A stretch of DNA of 64,000 bases. Source: Lewinella sp. W8 (lineage in GTDB: Bacteria; Bacteroidota; Bacteroidia; Chitinophagales; Saprospiraceae). Positions 34,689-44,000 of the stretch are shown one piece after another. Each line of letters starts with the position of its first letter. Positions within the stretch are counted from its first letter, which is position 1. Under the pieces are notes generated by a model. The model did not search any database. It saw only the letters and a program-made list of their open reading frames with translations, and was not told the origin of the DNA. The DNA lies in contig NZ_SNAQ03000004.1 of NCBI RefSeq assembly GCF_004375085.3, positions 124,001-188,000 on the forward strand, given 5' to 3'. A program made the position numbers and the translations under genes.

Positions 34689-37277
34689 ATGATCCGCTGC
34701 CTTACCCTGCTCCTTGCCCTGGCCCTCTGCACCTGCGTCCACGCCCAAACGCTGACGGGCACCATTACCGACGCCCAGACCGGGGAGCCCCTGCCCTTCG
34801 CCTCGATTTACGTGGAGACCACGAAGAGCGGTACCGCCAGTAACGCCGAGGGGCAGTATCAGCTGCGCCTGTCCGGAGGAGCCAACCGGGTCATCTTTCA
34901 GTTCCTCGGCTACCAGGCGGTGGTCAAAACCGTCTACCCCTCCACCGGCCGTCTGGACGTCGCCCTCCAACCCGAGGCCCTGGACCTCCAGCAGGTTGAA
35001 ATTCTGAGTAGCGGGGAAGACCTGAGCTACAGCGTCATCCGGCGGGCCATCGCAAAGGCCGACTACCACCGCAACCAGATCGAGCGCTACGACGCGGAGG
35101 TCTACATCAAAGGAACGGGGAAGGTCAACAAAATCCCCGGACTCCTCCGGATGATGGCCGACAAGGAAGACCGCGAGGAAATCGACGCCTTCGTGGGGCG
35201 TCCCTTTACCACCGAAAGCACCAGCAAGATCACCTACGAGCGCCCCAACACCTTCAAGCAGGACGTGGTGTCCGTCTACAAGATCGGCGAAGAGACCTTC
35301 GACGCGGCGCCCTACGTATTTGCTTCCTTCTACGAACCCATGATTGCCGACGAGATCGTCAGTCCACTCTCTCCGAAATCTTTCGGCTACTACCGCTTTG
35401 AACACGAGGGGGTCTTCGTCGACCAGGATGAGCTCATCAATAAAATCCGGGTGATTCCCCGGAGTCGCGGGGAGGACGTCTTTGAGGGCTACGTTTACAT
35501 CGTACAGGACGACTGGTCGCTGCACAGCCTGGACCTGACTACCTACAAGCTGGGCTTTCAGATTGACGTGGCCCAGAATTTTGCGGAAGTGCAGGAGCAC
35601 ATCTGGATGCCCATTACGACCAAGATGGACGCAGCCGGTCAGATCATCGGCGTGGGGTTTGAGTACCACTACCTGAGCACGGTCAGTAATTACAATCTGG
35701 AGCTGAACGAAGAGCTCGGTGGATACGTGGAAGTAATCGACGAAAAAACGCAACCGGACCTGGCCAACAAAACCAAGCGGGAAAACCAGGTGGCCGGCTA
35801 CGAGCAGACCCTGGCGGAGGGTGGAGAGCTGACGCGTAAGGAGCTGCGTCGCCTGATGCGGGAATACGAAAAGCAGGAACGCAAGGAATCCGACGCTCCG
35901 GAGGTGGTGAGCAACTACACCCTCACCAACGACAGCGCCAAGGCCGTCATTGACACGGCCTACTGGGCGGCCAACCGCCCGGTGCCCCTCACCGCGGAAG
36001 AGAAGCGCGGCTACGCCATTGCCGACAGCATTCAGCGGCTGGAGCGGGAAGAGCAGGGCATGGTGCGGGTGCAGATTAACGACGGCGACGCCAACCTGCC
36101 GGACAGCACCGCCATCGACACCAGTCGGGTTCGCCGGAAGCGGTCGCCCTGGCGGCGGCAGTTCCTGCCGGACGCCTTCTTCAACCCCGTGGAGGGCTAC
36201 ACCCTGGGCGGGCGGCTGGGCATCGCCAACAAGAACCGTTTCGGGCTCGGGCTGCGCTCCCGCTACGGGATTGCCTGGGACCGGCTGAGCTGGGAGGTAG
36301 ACACCTGGATCGGCCGCAGCGGTAAGGGTTCCGAAAAACGCTTCCGCTTTAGTGGGGGACGGTACCTGCGGCAGTTCAACGACCAGCCGGCCATCGACCC
36401 CTGGATCAGCACCTTCGCCAACCTCTTTAACGGGAACAACTTCATCCGCCTCTACGAGCGGGCCTACGGCCGTTTTGACTACCGCAGAAATTACGGACCG
36501 GCCTGGCGGACGGAATTCAGCCTGGCCTACGAAGACCGCCGCGCCGTGAGGAATAACGCCGAGAACCAATGGTTCTCGAAGGATGAGGAACCCTACGCCC
36601 CCAATTTACCCATCAGTGCCGAGCGGGGCATTGTGGGCACGGTGGCGCCGGCGGCCACCGTCGACTTCCGTCTGGCCTGGCGGCCAGGCCTCGAGTACCG
36701 GATTGAAAACGGCCGCAAGGAGGTAATTGAGCTTTCGGCACCGACGGTGAGCCTCGGTTTCCGGTCCGGCATCCCCGAAATCGGGAACAGTACGGCCGAC
36801 TTCACGCTGCTGGAAGCCGCCTACGAGCATCGCTTCGCCATGGGCCGCAAGGGCTTCGTGGACCTCCTCGTACGGGGCGGTACCTTCCTGAATAATTCAT
36901 CCGTGGACTTCCCCGACTTCAAGCACTTCGCCACCTCGGAGATCACCCTGACGTCCCTGGACCCCATCGGCTCCTACCGGCTGTTGCCCTATTACCTGAA
37001 CAGCACCCAGCAGGAATATGTGGAATTTTACGGACACTACCAGTTTCGGAAATTCCTCCTCTCCCGCATCTGGAAGCTCCACTTGATGGGGCTTAAGGAA
37101 GACCTCTTCGTCAACTACCTCTACACACCGGCATCGGAAAACTACACGGAGCTGGGCTATTCCATCGACAATATTTTCCGGATACTCCGGCTGGAATTCG
37201 TGACCAGCTTCCGGGACTTTGAGTACGAAGATTTTGGGGTGCGGCTGAGTGTTTCCACGACCTTGTCGCGATTGTAA
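34689..37277 (+). CDS. DUF5686 outer-membrane protein with CarboxypepD_reg-like domain
   Basis: An 862-residue exported protein. Signal peptide MIRCLTLLLALALCTCVHA is cleaved before QTLTG. A carboxypeptidase-regulatory-like beta-sandwich follows (residues about 20-110; TGTITDAQTGEPLPFASIYV, SGTASNAEGQYQLRL), then the DUF5686 domain, with a predicted barrel-like C-terminus ending in VRLSVSTTLSRL. The family occurs across Bacteroidota and is uncharacterised. A role in outer-membrane assembly or nutrient uptake is inferred only from the TonB-like N-terminal domain. A 651-codon antisense frame covers most of it and is judged a codon-bias shadow. Confidence 0.9.
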   Translation: MIRCLTLLLALALCTCVHAQTLTGTITDAQTGEPLPFASIYVETTKSGTASNAEGQYQLRLSGGANRVIFQFLGYQAVVKTVYPSTGRLDVALQPEALDLQQVEILSSGEDLSYSVIRRAIAKADYHRNQIERYDAEVYIKGTGKVNKIPGLLRMMADKEDREEIDAFVGRPFTTESTSKITYERPNTFKQDVVSVYKIGEETFDAAPYVFASFYEPMIADEIVSPLSPKSFGYYRFEHEGVFVDQDELINKIRVIPRSRGEDVFEGYVYIVQDDWSLHSLDLTTYKLGFQIDVAQNFAEVQEHIWMPITTKMDAAGQIIGVGFEYHYLSTVSNYNLELNEELGGYVEVIDEKTQPDLANKTKRENQVAGYEQTLAEGGELTRKELRRLMREYEKQERKESDAPEVVSNYTLTNDSAKAVIDTAYWAANRPVPLTAEEKRGYAIADSIQRLEREEQGMVRVQINDGDANLPDSTAIDTSRVRRKRSPWRRQFLPDAFFNPVEGYTLGGRLGIANKNRFGLGLRSRYGIAWDRLSWEVDTWIGRSGKGSEKRFRFSGGRYLRQFNDQPAIDPWISTFANLFNGNNFIRLYERAYGRFDYRRNYGPAWRTEFSLAYEDRRAVRNNAENQWFSKDEEPYAPNLPISAERGIVGTVAPAATVDFRLAWRPGLEYRIENGRKEVIELSAPTVSLGFRSGIPEIGNSTADFTLLEAAYEHRFAMGRKGFVDLLVRGGTFLNNSSVDFPDFKHFATSEITLTSLDPIGSYRLLPYYLNSTQQEYVEFYGHYQFRKFLLSRIWKLHLMGLKEDLFVNYLYTPASENYTELGYSIDNIFRILRLEFVTSFRDFEYEDFGVRLSVSTTLSRL

Positions 37278-37317
37278 GAACCAACGCGCCAATCCTTGTG
37301 CTGCCAATTATACACAG

Positions 37318-37375
37318 TGAGGCAATTGAGCTTGGTAATTGCCTCAAAAATAACCATAATTTGAGGCAATTACAA
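37318..37375. repeat. three-copy GAGGCAATT motif with a 10-bp hairpin between convergent genes
   Basis: TGAGGCAATT (37318-37327) pairs perfectly with AATTGCCTCA (37337-37346) across a 9-base loop. A third, direct copy, TTGAGGCAATTAC, follows at 37361-37373. There is no proper T-run on either side, so it may be a factor-independent stem, an operator-like site or a shared 3' end structure. Confidence 0.6.
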
Positions 37376-37393
37376 GGGTTAACCACCTCATCC

Positions 37394-39103
37394 CTACTCC
37401 AGCCGGTACTTCCCGAGCACCTGGCCGGCTCCCTTGACGATGAGCTCCAGGCGTTGCCCCGGCGGCATGGTCGGTAGCTGAATGACTTCGGAGTAGGGGC
37501 CCGGTCCGCGTATCGATAGTTCCTGTTTGAAGAGCAATCGCATATTGTTGTCGACGACCAAAATGACGGGGCGACCCGTTTCGGAAAGTTGAAACCCAAC
37601 GCGCACCCTACCGGCGGCATCGCGCCGCAGGATGGCCGGGGCTTTACTGGCCTGAATGACCGTATTGCCCGCGGGTCCTCCGGGCGGATTGGAGGTGGAG
37701 GAAAAGGCCAGAACGTCATCGGGACGCCGGGGAATCCGTAAAACGTCGCCCGTGTTGTCGGCGTCCCAGTAGTAGATGCCGGGAGGCGTGCGGAAGCGCG
37801 CCATGGGATCAACCTCACTGGCCGTTCCCATGGACCGGTCGATACGCACCGTACGCACCTGAATTTGCCGCAGTCCGACCCAAATCCATTTGAACTGATT
37901 AAAGCGGCCGCTGGCGCGGGTCCATTTTTTGTCGTCATCATTGGCCCGTAGGGGGGCTCCCCAGCAGCCCTCGCCGATGTAGACGGTTCCCCGGCGGTCG
38001 TCCCGGATGAAGCCCTGGCTGGACCCCGGTTCCCGGCTCGGCCGGATGGGATACGTTTGTTTTACGGTATGCGCATCGGATTCGATGACCAGGTCCATGC
38101 CGTAGCGCGTAAACTGCGTGGCCCAGAGCGTAATTAATTCGTCCCGCTCGGGTTTGGAGAGGGTGTGGGGGCGCATGGCGTGGTGGTACTGGGCGATTTT
38201 CCACATCGCCTTCGTCCGGGAAAGGTCCCGACTCAGCCAGGACAGTTGATCGCCTCCGGGGGGGAAGAGGGTATTGAGGGTGTAGGTCCGCAGAAGACCA
38301 CCGGCAAAGTTTAATCCGTAGTACACGTCTGGATTGGGGACGTCGAAGAGATTGTAAATCGATGCGTTGGCACGTTCGTGGTTGCCCCGGGCGGGGACGA
38401 TGGGCGTCAGACGGCCATCGTAACTCATGGTAAGCTGCCAGTCGTCCAGCCACTGCTGCCATTCCATGTCGGTGTCTCCGTTGGTCATGTCTCCCCCGAA
38501 CATCACGAAATGAGGGCGCAACTTGCTCACCAGCCGGTTTGCGGCCTGGGCCGTGGGGCGGTTGTTCCGGCTATCGCCCCCCGCGATGATGCTGAGGGGG
38601 AGGTCGGGGGTCGCGTGTGGGGTTTCAAATTTCATCTGCTTGCTCACTCCTTCGGAGTCGACCACCAGAAAATTATAGGTTGTCGCAGGGCGGAGTCCCT
38701 TGAGGCGAACGAAGACATTGCGCATCCCGGCGTGGTTGACCGTACGGGCCGGAGTGGCCGACCAGCGGTAGTCGCGCCAGCTGCGGCCGTGGTCCTGGGT
38801 ATCGTAGACTACCCGTACTGCGGCACCGGAGAAATGCTCGAAACCGATCACCATCGTGGTGGCCGGATCATCGCGCCAGGTACAGCGGTAGCGGCGGGTG
38901 CCGGCTTCCAGGTCAGCGGGGGTCCAGAGCGTCAGCAATAAGAGCACCAGCAACGGGAACGAATACCGGAATCCGGGTAAGCGACTAGCGATTTCCGAGG
39001 GATGGACGGCGACCGAAGGTGGGCAAGCGAGGTTCCCGAAGCGGGTGGTCGATAGCCCGGTTTTGCGCGTTTTTTGTTCGTCCTGTACGTAAGGTAGCTG
39101 CAT
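37394..39103 (-). CDS. secreted metallophosphoesterase (purple-acid-phosphatase-like)
   Basis: A 569-residue protein with a calcineurin-like phosphoesterase core: GGDSRNNRP (metal Asp), MFGGDMTNGDTD, PARGNHE (metal Asn/His), AQYHHAMRP and ESDAHTVKQ supply the expected ligands. A fibronectin-like domain precedes it (RVVYDTQDHGRSWRDY region) as in purple acid phosphatases. The C-terminal 100 residues look like a beta-sandwich and could be a degenerate sorting domain, but no clear T9SS motif is visible. The N-terminus is odd: 47 polar residues precede the hydrophobic segment (FPLLVLLLLTLWTPADLEAG), so the true start may lie further in. Substrate unknown. Confidence 0.87.
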   Translation of the reverse strand: MQLPYVQDEQKTRKTGLSTTRFGNLACPPSVAVHPSEIASRLPGFRYSFPLLVLLLLTLWTPADLEAGTRRYRCTWRDDPATTMVIGFEHFSGAAVRVVYDTQDHGRSWRDYRWSATPARTVNHAGMRNVFVRLKGLRPATTYNFLVVDSEGVSKQMKFETPHATPDLPLSIIAGGDSRNNRPTAQAANRLVSKLRPHFVMFGGDMTNGDTDMEWQQWLDDWQLTMSYDGRLTPIVPARGNHERANASIYNLFDVPNPDVYYGLNFAGGLLRTYTLNTLFPPGGDQLSWLSRDLSRTKAMWKIAQYHHAMRPHTLSKPERDELITLWATQFTRYGMDLVIESDAHTVKQTYPIRPSREPGSSQGFIRDDRRGTVYIGEGCWGAPLRANDDDKKWTRASGRFNQFKWIWVGLRQIQVRTVRIDRSMGTASEVDPMARFRTPPGIYYWDADNTGDVLRIPRRPDDVLAFSSTSNPPGGPAGNTVIQASKAPAILRRDAAGRVRVGFQLSETGRPVILVVDNNMRLLFKQELSIRGPGPYSEVIQLPTMPPGQRLELIVKGAGQVLGKYRLE

Positions 39104-39233
39104 GAAATCGACTGGGGCTAAGCTAATGTTTGCAAGTAAGTAACCGGTTAGGTAAACGATACTGACCGTAAAAATGGTGATAGTCTAACAAATTTTCTCT
39201 AAGGGTAATTGCGGTCCTGCTTACAATATGGTG

Positions 39234-39241
39234 TAATTTTG
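39234..39241 (+). promoter_or_regulatory. Bacteroidota -7 element (TAATTTTG) of glyA
   Basis: An exact TAnnTTTG match, 48 bases before ATG 39290. It lies downstream of ATG 39209, which argues against that earlier start. Confidence 0.6.
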
Positions 39242-39289
39242 CACTTTGCTAACAATGCCTCCCGGCGTTCACCCCAAATACTTGCTTTC

Positions 39290-40582
39290 ATGGCCAGAGA
39301 TACAGCCGTTTTTGATCGAATCAACCGCGAACTCGACCGCCAGCGCAATGGCATCGAACTGATCGCCTCCGAGAACTTCACTTCCCTGGCCGTGATGGAA
39401 GCGGTGGGTAGCTGCCTGACCAACAAGTACGCCGAGGGCTACCCCGGCAAACGCTACTACGGCGGTTGTGAGGTCGTTGACGAAGTGGAGCAGCTCGCCA
39501 TTGACCGGCTCTGTAAACTCTTTGGCGCCGAATACGCCAACGTGCAGCCCCACTCCGGCGCCCAGGCCAACGCCGCCGTATTTCTGGGGTGCCTCAAGCC
39601 CGGCGACGCGACCCTCGGCTTCAGCCTCGCGCACGGCGGCCACCTGAGCCACGGTCATCCGGCCAACTTCAGCGGCAAGCACTTTGACGCCCACTTTTAC
39701 GGGGTGGAGGAAGCCACCGGTCGGATCGACATGGACAAGGTGGCCGAAAAAGCCCAGGAAGTGAAACCCAAAATGATCATCTGTGGGGCCTCGGCCTACA
39801 GCCGCGACTGGGACTACGCACGATTCCGGGAAATTGCCGACGAAGTGGGAGCCCTGCTCCTGGCCGACATCGCCCACCCGGCCGGCCTGATCGCCGCCGG
39901 ACTCCTGAACGACCCCATGCCCCATTGCCACATCGTGACGAGCACCACCCACAAAACCCTGCGGGGTCCGCGGGGCGGCATCATCATGATGGGCAAGGAC
40001 TTTGATAACCCCTGGGGCCGCACCACCAAAAAAGGTACCGTCATCAAAATGAGCCGGATCCTCAACGGCGCGGTATTCCCCGGCATGCAGGGTGGCCCCC
40101 TGGAGCACGTGATTGCCGGCAAGGCCGTGGCCTTCGGCGAGTGCCTCCAACCCGAGTGGAAAGCCTACGGACAGCAGGTGATCGCCAACGCCCAGGCCAT
40201 GGCCCAGGCACTCGTAGACCGCGGCTACCACATCATTTCCGGCGGAACGGACAACCACAGCATGCTCATCGATCTGAGCAACAAGAACATCACCGGTAAA
40301 GAGGCCGAAGCCGCCCTGGGCAAAGCGGAGATCACCCTGAATAAGAACATGGTACCCTTCGACAAAAAGTCCGCCATGGTCACCAGCGGCATTCGCATCG
40401 GTACGGCCGCCGTCACCACCCGTGGCTTCAAGGAAGCCGACTGCGTCAAGACGGTGGAGTGGATCGACGAAGTGATCATGAACCACACTGATGATGGCGT
40501 GCTGGACCGGGTACGGCAGGAAGTCCACGGCTTCATGCAGGATTTCCCGTTGTACGCGGAGTTGGATGCTACGGTAGGGTAA
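39290..40582 (+). CDS. glyA: serine hydroxymethyltransferase
   Basis: This PLP enzyme interconverts serine and glycine and charges tetrahydrofolate with a one-carbon unit. [11 protein letters not shown] opens the fold, [10 protein letters not shown] and the [12 protein letters not shown] segment belong to the active site, and [15 protein letters not shown] carries the PLP lysine. It has 430 residues, slightly longer than the E. coli enzyme and normal for Bacteroidota. ATG 39290 ([12 protein letters not shown]) is supported by the upstream TAATTTTG. No riboswitch-like leader is seen. It is followed by a non-coding, repeat-bearing region of about 490 bp. Confidence 0.97.
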   Translation: MARDTAVFDRINRELDRQRNGIELIASENFTSLAVMEAVGSCLTNKYAEGYPGKRYYGGCEVVDEVEQLAIDRLCKLFGAEYANVQPHSGAQANAAVFLGCLKPGDATLGFSLAHGGHLSHGHPANFSGKHFDAHFYGVEEATGRIDMDKVAEKAQEVKPKMIICGASAYSRDWDYARFREIADEVGALLLADIAHPAGLIAAGLLNDPMPHCHIVTSTTHKTLRGPRGGIIMMGKDFDNPWGRTTKKGTVIKMSRILNGAVFPGMQGGPLEHVIAGKAVAFGECLQPEWKAYGQQVIANAQAMAQALVDRGYHIISGGTDNHSMLIDLSNKNITGKEAEAALGKAEITLNKNMVPFDKKSAMVTSGIRIGTAAVTTRGFKEADCVKTVEWIDEVIMNHTDDGVLDRVRQEVHGFMQDFPLYAELDATVG

Positions 40583-40648
40583 ATTCCATCCGAACCCACC
40601 TGCGGCCCGGCCGATCGTATTGGAAAGTGACGAGCGGTAGTCGCCACG

Positions 40649-40684
40649 GCCCCGAGTTCCGTTCCGCTCGTCGGGATCGCTGAT
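40649..40684. repeat. dispersed palindromic repeat, copy B
   Basis: CCCCGAG (40650-40656) opposes CTCGTCGGGATCG (40667-40679) across a short loop. Close relatives lie at 53897-53935 and 32161-32193, each upstream of a GCAGGTGCAG motif. Confidence 0.55.
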
Positions 40685-40781
40685 TTCAGGAAATTGCAGC
40701 GGCGTGTCCGCCTGGTCAGTCGGATAAGACTATGCGGCTAACCGTTGGATAATGGGCACAGACGTGCAGGTGCAGTGAAGC

Positions 40782-40895
40782 GGAATCCCCGTGCTTAGCC
40801 AGGATGCCGGCATCACCCGGGCGGTAATCGATTTTACCGACCTACCCGGCCAGTCCCACTGGCACGGCACCCGCGTCTGCGCCCAATTCTCCTGA
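40782..40895 (+). pseudogene. possible subtilase-like protein remnant
   Basis: One frame reads GIPVLSQDAGITRAVIDFTD and then LPGQSHWHGTRVCAQFS before a stop. HGTRV resembles the catalytic-His motif HGTHV of subtilisin-type proteases, and DAGI resembles the DTGI segment, at about the right spacing. There is no start codon, and the first part overlaps a dispersed repeat, so chance resemblance is a serious alternative. Confidence 0.2.
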
Positions 40896-41001
40896 TCTGA
40901 TGGCGTCAATCAGGCTACTCCTCGGCTCATTTCGGCCACTGGGCCCGTTTTTAACACCGGTCTCCGCACTTTAAGTACTAGTGACTGCGTTCGTTAGGCT
41001 G

Positions 41002-41009
41002 TACCTTTG
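41002..41009 (+). promoter_or_regulatory. Bacteroidota -7 element (TACCTTTG)
   Basis: An exact TAnnTTTG match, 63 bases before ATG 41073. The leader between them contains a nested stem (ATGGTGA at 41026-41032 with TCACCAT at 41052-41058, enclosing TCCT/AGGA). Confidence 0.65.
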
Positions 41010-41072
41010 CGGTCCTTAAAAAACCATGGTGATCCTTCGAGGAAGTAATCCTCACCATCCCACGAACTGAAT

Positions 41073-44000
41073 ATGCCCGGTATGCACAACGGCTCCCTGC
41101 TACGTTCTTCCCTCCTCTGCCTTTGTTTGTTATTTCTGCTAGCTCCGGCGGCCCTGCTCGCCCAACGACCCGTTAGCGTCAAACTGCCCAAGGCCAGTAG
41201 CGGGCCGGCCCTTAACGTCAAAATGGACTGTAATGACGCCGGCGACATCAATGAGTTTTCGGGCTTTGCCATGCGCAGCAACAGCTTCGGCGACAACATT
41301 CAGGTGAGTGACGTTCGTCCCTTTGCCGCACGGCCGGACACCATCTTCCTCTGCGCCGGCGACGGTTTTAACGTAGACATTGTTCCCGGATCCTTCGACC
41401 TCGGCGGAGACCCCGACGGAAGCACGACTCCCGGCATCGGCTACGCCTTTTACCGCTGCGCACCCACCGTCAGCGGCCCACTCCTGACGGACATTGCCAA
41501 CGACCCCTGCGTGGCGGATAACGGTCTGGACCCCTTCGACACCCTGGCCATTGCCGTGCCGAATAACTACGAAATGGGGGATTACACCCTCATGGTGGAA
41601 AACAGCGGTGATGACATCACCACGGCCACCATCATGTCCTTGTTCCCCAACATGGACGGCAGCCCCTCGCCGGTGGTCCTGACCCTCGCGCCCATCACCT
41701 TCGATGCGGCTAACCTGAATTCTCCCGGAGAAGCCGACTACGAAGGCACCCCCTCGGGGCAGTGCGTTAACGTATCCACGGACCAAACCTTCAGCGTCGC
41801 CTACCTCAACGCCGTGACCGTTGACGTAAACGACGGCTTTGGTTTCGCCGGTTGTGATGGCTTCTTTGCCGTGCGGGGTGGCACGCCGGAACTACGGGGA
41901 GGAACGGGCTACACCATCCGCATTGAAAATACCATGACCGGCGAGTTGGCGACGATTCAAACGGCACCGGAAGACATTGTGCACGATGCGCTGGTACGGT
42001 ACCAGGTCCCCACCGCCGGCACCTACCGCATTACGATTGAAGACGAAAACAGCTGCGGGCTGAACGAAGGCGCCATGAGTAGTGGCATCCTCGTGGGCCA
42101 TCCCGCAGGTTGCCAGCAACCGCTGTCCTTCAACTTCCCCTTCGAGAACGCGCTACCCGGGGAAACCTTCTGTGTCCCCGTAACGGTGGAGAACTTCAAC
42201 AGCATCCAGGGTTTCCAGTTCGACCTGAATTTTGACCCCGCCGTCTTGCAGTTCAACAACATCGCCATGGAGAACGCCCAGCTCGGCGGCGCCCTGCTCG
42301 TTAACGGCCCCGTGAGCAGTGGTGGTACCCTGGCGGAAGGGCGGGTACGCTTCGTCTTCAACCCCATCGGATTTTCCGCAGACATCCCCGACGGGGACAC
42401 CGTTTTCGAAATCTGTTTCACCGTCATCGGTAACATCGGCGATCAGACCCCCCTGGAGGTGGACGACAATGCCGCCTTTGAATTTACCCGCGATGGCGTT
42501 ACCCCCGAGACGCCCATTTCCTCTCCGGGCAGCATCGTGGTGAGCAGCCAACCCTTCTTCCTGGACCTGACGCCCATGGACGAAAACTGTCTCGGTGAAA
42601 ACGACGGAAGCATCACCGCCTCGGCGAACGGAGGTCCGGACCCCTACATCTTTGAAATCCGCCTCCTCGGTCAGATGCCCGAAACCATCTTCGGCAACGC
42701 CATCACCCGGCTGGGCAACCCCGCCGAAGCAACCTTCAACGGCCTGCCCGACGGCATTTACGCCGTGCGTTCCACGGCGGCCAACGGGGACGTCGTGATT
42801 GATACGACAACGATCAACTCCGGGTTAGACCTCAGCATTGACCTACAGATCGTGCAGCGGCCCAGCTGTTCAGGATTTACGGATGGCTCCCTTACCGTGC
42901 AGGTCTTCGTCAACGGCAGCGAGGTGACCGGAGCGGGACTGGCCGATTACGAATTCATCTGGTCGGATACGGATTCCGTTTCCGGCCCCAACCGCTTCAA
43001 CCTACCCGCAAACCAGCCCGGGCAATCGTATACGGTGCAAGTAGTGGGACCGAACGGACTCTGTACGTCCCTACCGGACTCGGAAACCCTGCGCGATCCC
43101 GATGCCGTACGCACCCTGCCCGACGTCCCCGCCGATGCCGTGGTTGATGCCACCTGTACCGGATCCGATGATGGGTCGATTACCATCAACGCTGCCGGCG
43201 GAACGGCCCCCTACACTTTCGACTGGGGCATGACGCTCGGTCAGGACGACATGGTGGCCAACTCCGCACGTACCAATCTCCTGCCCGGCGCCTACGCCGT
43301 GACCGTCACCGACACCCGCGGGTGCGCGGATACGTCCAACTTCGTGGTCAACGCCACCAAAATTCTGGAGGTCGTCAGTGGACTGGACTCCATCACCTGT
43401 TTCGGGGAAAACGACGCCATCATACGGGCTACCGGAAGCGCCACCGGAGCGGCACCGGACCTGCCCTTCGAGGTCAGCCTGATCAACCTGGATAACGGTG
43501 CCGTGATTCCCTTCCAGACGATCAACGACATCAGCATTCCCGTAGAGTTCACGAACCTCGGTCCGGCAACTTACGTCCTCGTACTCCGCGACCAGGACCC
43601 CGCCGGCTGTGAAGCCACGGACACCATTCAGGTCGTTGAACCCGACCTGCTGGTGATTGACGACATCGCCATCACGAATGAAACCTGTACGGTCGGGATG
43701 GACGGTACCGCTACGCCCACCATCAGCGGTGGCACGGCCCCTTATGAATACCGTTGGGTGAACGACAGCCTCGACACGCCCCTGGACACCATCACCCCGG
43801 GCGCGCTGCTCACGGGCCTGAGCGCGGACACGAACTACGTCCTGATCATTACCGACGCCAGAGGCTGTACGGCCCGGGACACTTTTGAGATACTCTCCCC
43901 CGGTGGAGCCACCTTCCTGCCCATTGACACCAGTTTCGTTTCCTGTCCGGGAGACGTTGACGGGCAGCTCTCTGTGGTCGCTACGCCTCCGCAGGGGGAA

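Larger units (their letters stand above)
40583..41001. other. repeat-bearing intergenic region after glyA
   Basis: About 420 bp without an intact gene. It holds a palindromic repeat at 40649-40684, a copy of the GCAGGTGCAGTG module at 40764-40796 (about 45 bp similar to the start of the 336-bp unit), and a short protein-like remnant at 40782-40895. Confidence 0.6.

Noticed and set aside
34614-36569. 651-codon antisense frame opposite the DUF5686 gene
   Set aside because: High GC at third codon positions opens the opposite strand. The translation lacks domains, and the sense protein has a signal peptide and family signature.
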